Origin: Flavobacterium psychrophilum | GTDB taxonomy: Bacteria > Bacteroidota > Bacteroidia > Flavobacteriales > Flavobacteriaceae | Length of the DNA stretch: 23,496 bases | Reading direction: 5' to 3' | Assembly (NCBI GenBank): GCA_945878515.1 | Contig: CAMCTL010000037.1 | Coordinates: 1 to 23,496, forward strand | Part shown: piece after piece, positions 23,242-23,496 of the stretch | Layout of the letters: every line of letters begins with the position of its first letter | Position numbering within the stretch: the first letter of the stretch is position 1 | Translations under genes and position numbers: made by a program | Notes under the pieces: generated by a model | Database searches by the model: none | The model's input: only the letters and a program-made list of their open reading frames with translations | Told to the model about the DNA's origin: nothing

Positions 23242-23496
23242 TTAAACATCCAAATCAAAAGTTTTTTTCAATAACTCTAAATTTGGATTTATTTCTTTCA
23301 ATCTGTTATACTTATCGATTGGTGTAAATGCAAATTTTTTCTCAATGCTTTCATTTACAACGACTTCAATTCTAATATCGTGATTGTGCAAATGTCCTTT
23401 CAAATAACCTAAAAGGCCATTCAGCTCGGTTTCAAAATCTATTTTAGAACTGTCATTTGGTAATTCGTGGGTAATGATTGTACCTTCTAGTTTTGG
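23242..23496 (-). CDS. dnaX: DNA polymerase III subunit gamma/tau, C-terminal end (gene continues beyond window)
   Basis: The minus-strand frame is open from the right edge of the window to TAA at 23244-23242, 84 codons. It reads GTIITHELPNDSSKIDF, then LLGYLKGHLHNHDIRIEVVVNE, then KKFAFTPIDKYNRLKE, and ends INPNLELLKKTFDLDV. This pattern (a strand of short beta segments, a run of lysine and glutamate, and the KTFDLD ending) matches the C-terminal tail of flavobacterial DnaX as I recall it. The tau C-terminal region contacts the polymerase core and organises the replication clamp loader. The ATPase domain is outside the window, so the call rests on the tail alone. It is convergent with the uxaA remnant. 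Confidence 0.7.
   Translation of the reverse strand, partial: PKLEGTIITHELPNDSSKIDFETELNGLLGYLKGHLHNHDIRIEVVVNESIEKKFAFTPIDKYNRLKEINPNLELLKKTFDLDV

Noticed and set aside
1..23496. tRNA, rRNA, CRISPR array or prophage
   Set aside because: Intergenic regions were read for T-loop sequences, regularly spaced direct repeats and phage genes, and none were found. The 7-bp arrays are contiguous, unlike CRISPR.

Overview
The window is about 23.5 kb of AT-rich DNA from a member of the Bacteroidota, most likely a Flavobacterium or close relative. The evidence is a type IX secretion C-terminal sorting domain on a secreted leucine-rich-repeat protein, a promoter of the Bacteroidota form (TTTG / TAnnTTTG), and close protein resemblance to flavobacterial DsbD, TilS, PabB, TerC, MurQ and DnaX. 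There are no tRNA or rRNA genes, CRISPR arrays, phage genes or complete insertion sequences. Most of the window is housekeeping and accessory metabolism.

Layout. 1-662 (+): 3' part of an amidohydrolase-family gene. 730-1716 (-): Gfo/Idh/MocA oxidoreductase. 1717-2283: long intergenic region with a MITE-like element (terminal inverted repeats plus an apparent 8-bp target duplication). 2284-3609 (+): ammonium transporter with a strong terminator, then a gap full of degenerate dispersed repeats. 8730-4055 (-): compact pabB-tilS-dsbD operon (folate precursor synthesis, tRNA-Ile lysidinylation, periplasmic disulfide reduction). 9038-9928 (+): DUF4349 lipoprotein, convergent with lpd (9990-11393, -). 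11535-12938 (+): secreted LRR protein. 13187-16860 (+): tight cluster of CE2-like esterase, duplicated TM/PH-like membrane protein, murQ, DUF6095-like protein and pentapeptide-repeat protein. 16917-17297 (+): small lipoprotein. 17421-18194 (+): TerC. 18258-20813 (+): cNMP/CBS/DUF294 nucleotidyltransferase abutting a DnaQ-like exonuclease. 21241-22683 (+): tagaturonate reductase, followed by an altronate dehydratase remnant. 23242-23496 (-): C-terminal end of dnaX.

Three things stand out. First, a family of 7-bp tandem repeats (roughly AAYYTNY) appears at four places. It flanks a 34-bp core inside pabB that is translated in frame, it supplies the end and stop codon of murQ, it supplies the stop of the small lipoprotein gene, and it fills the leader of terC. 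Second, the galacturonate-type locus is decaying: uxaB is intact, with a promoter that has a LacI-type operator between its two elements, but the uxaA behind it keeps only its two ends in one frame, with a large in-frame deletion and two stop codons. Third, the element at 1903-2065 has the hallmarks of a non-autonomous transposable element and carries inside it a second palindromic repeat. I found no clear new defence or biosynthetic system. The unusual content is mainly in the repeats and in gene decay.
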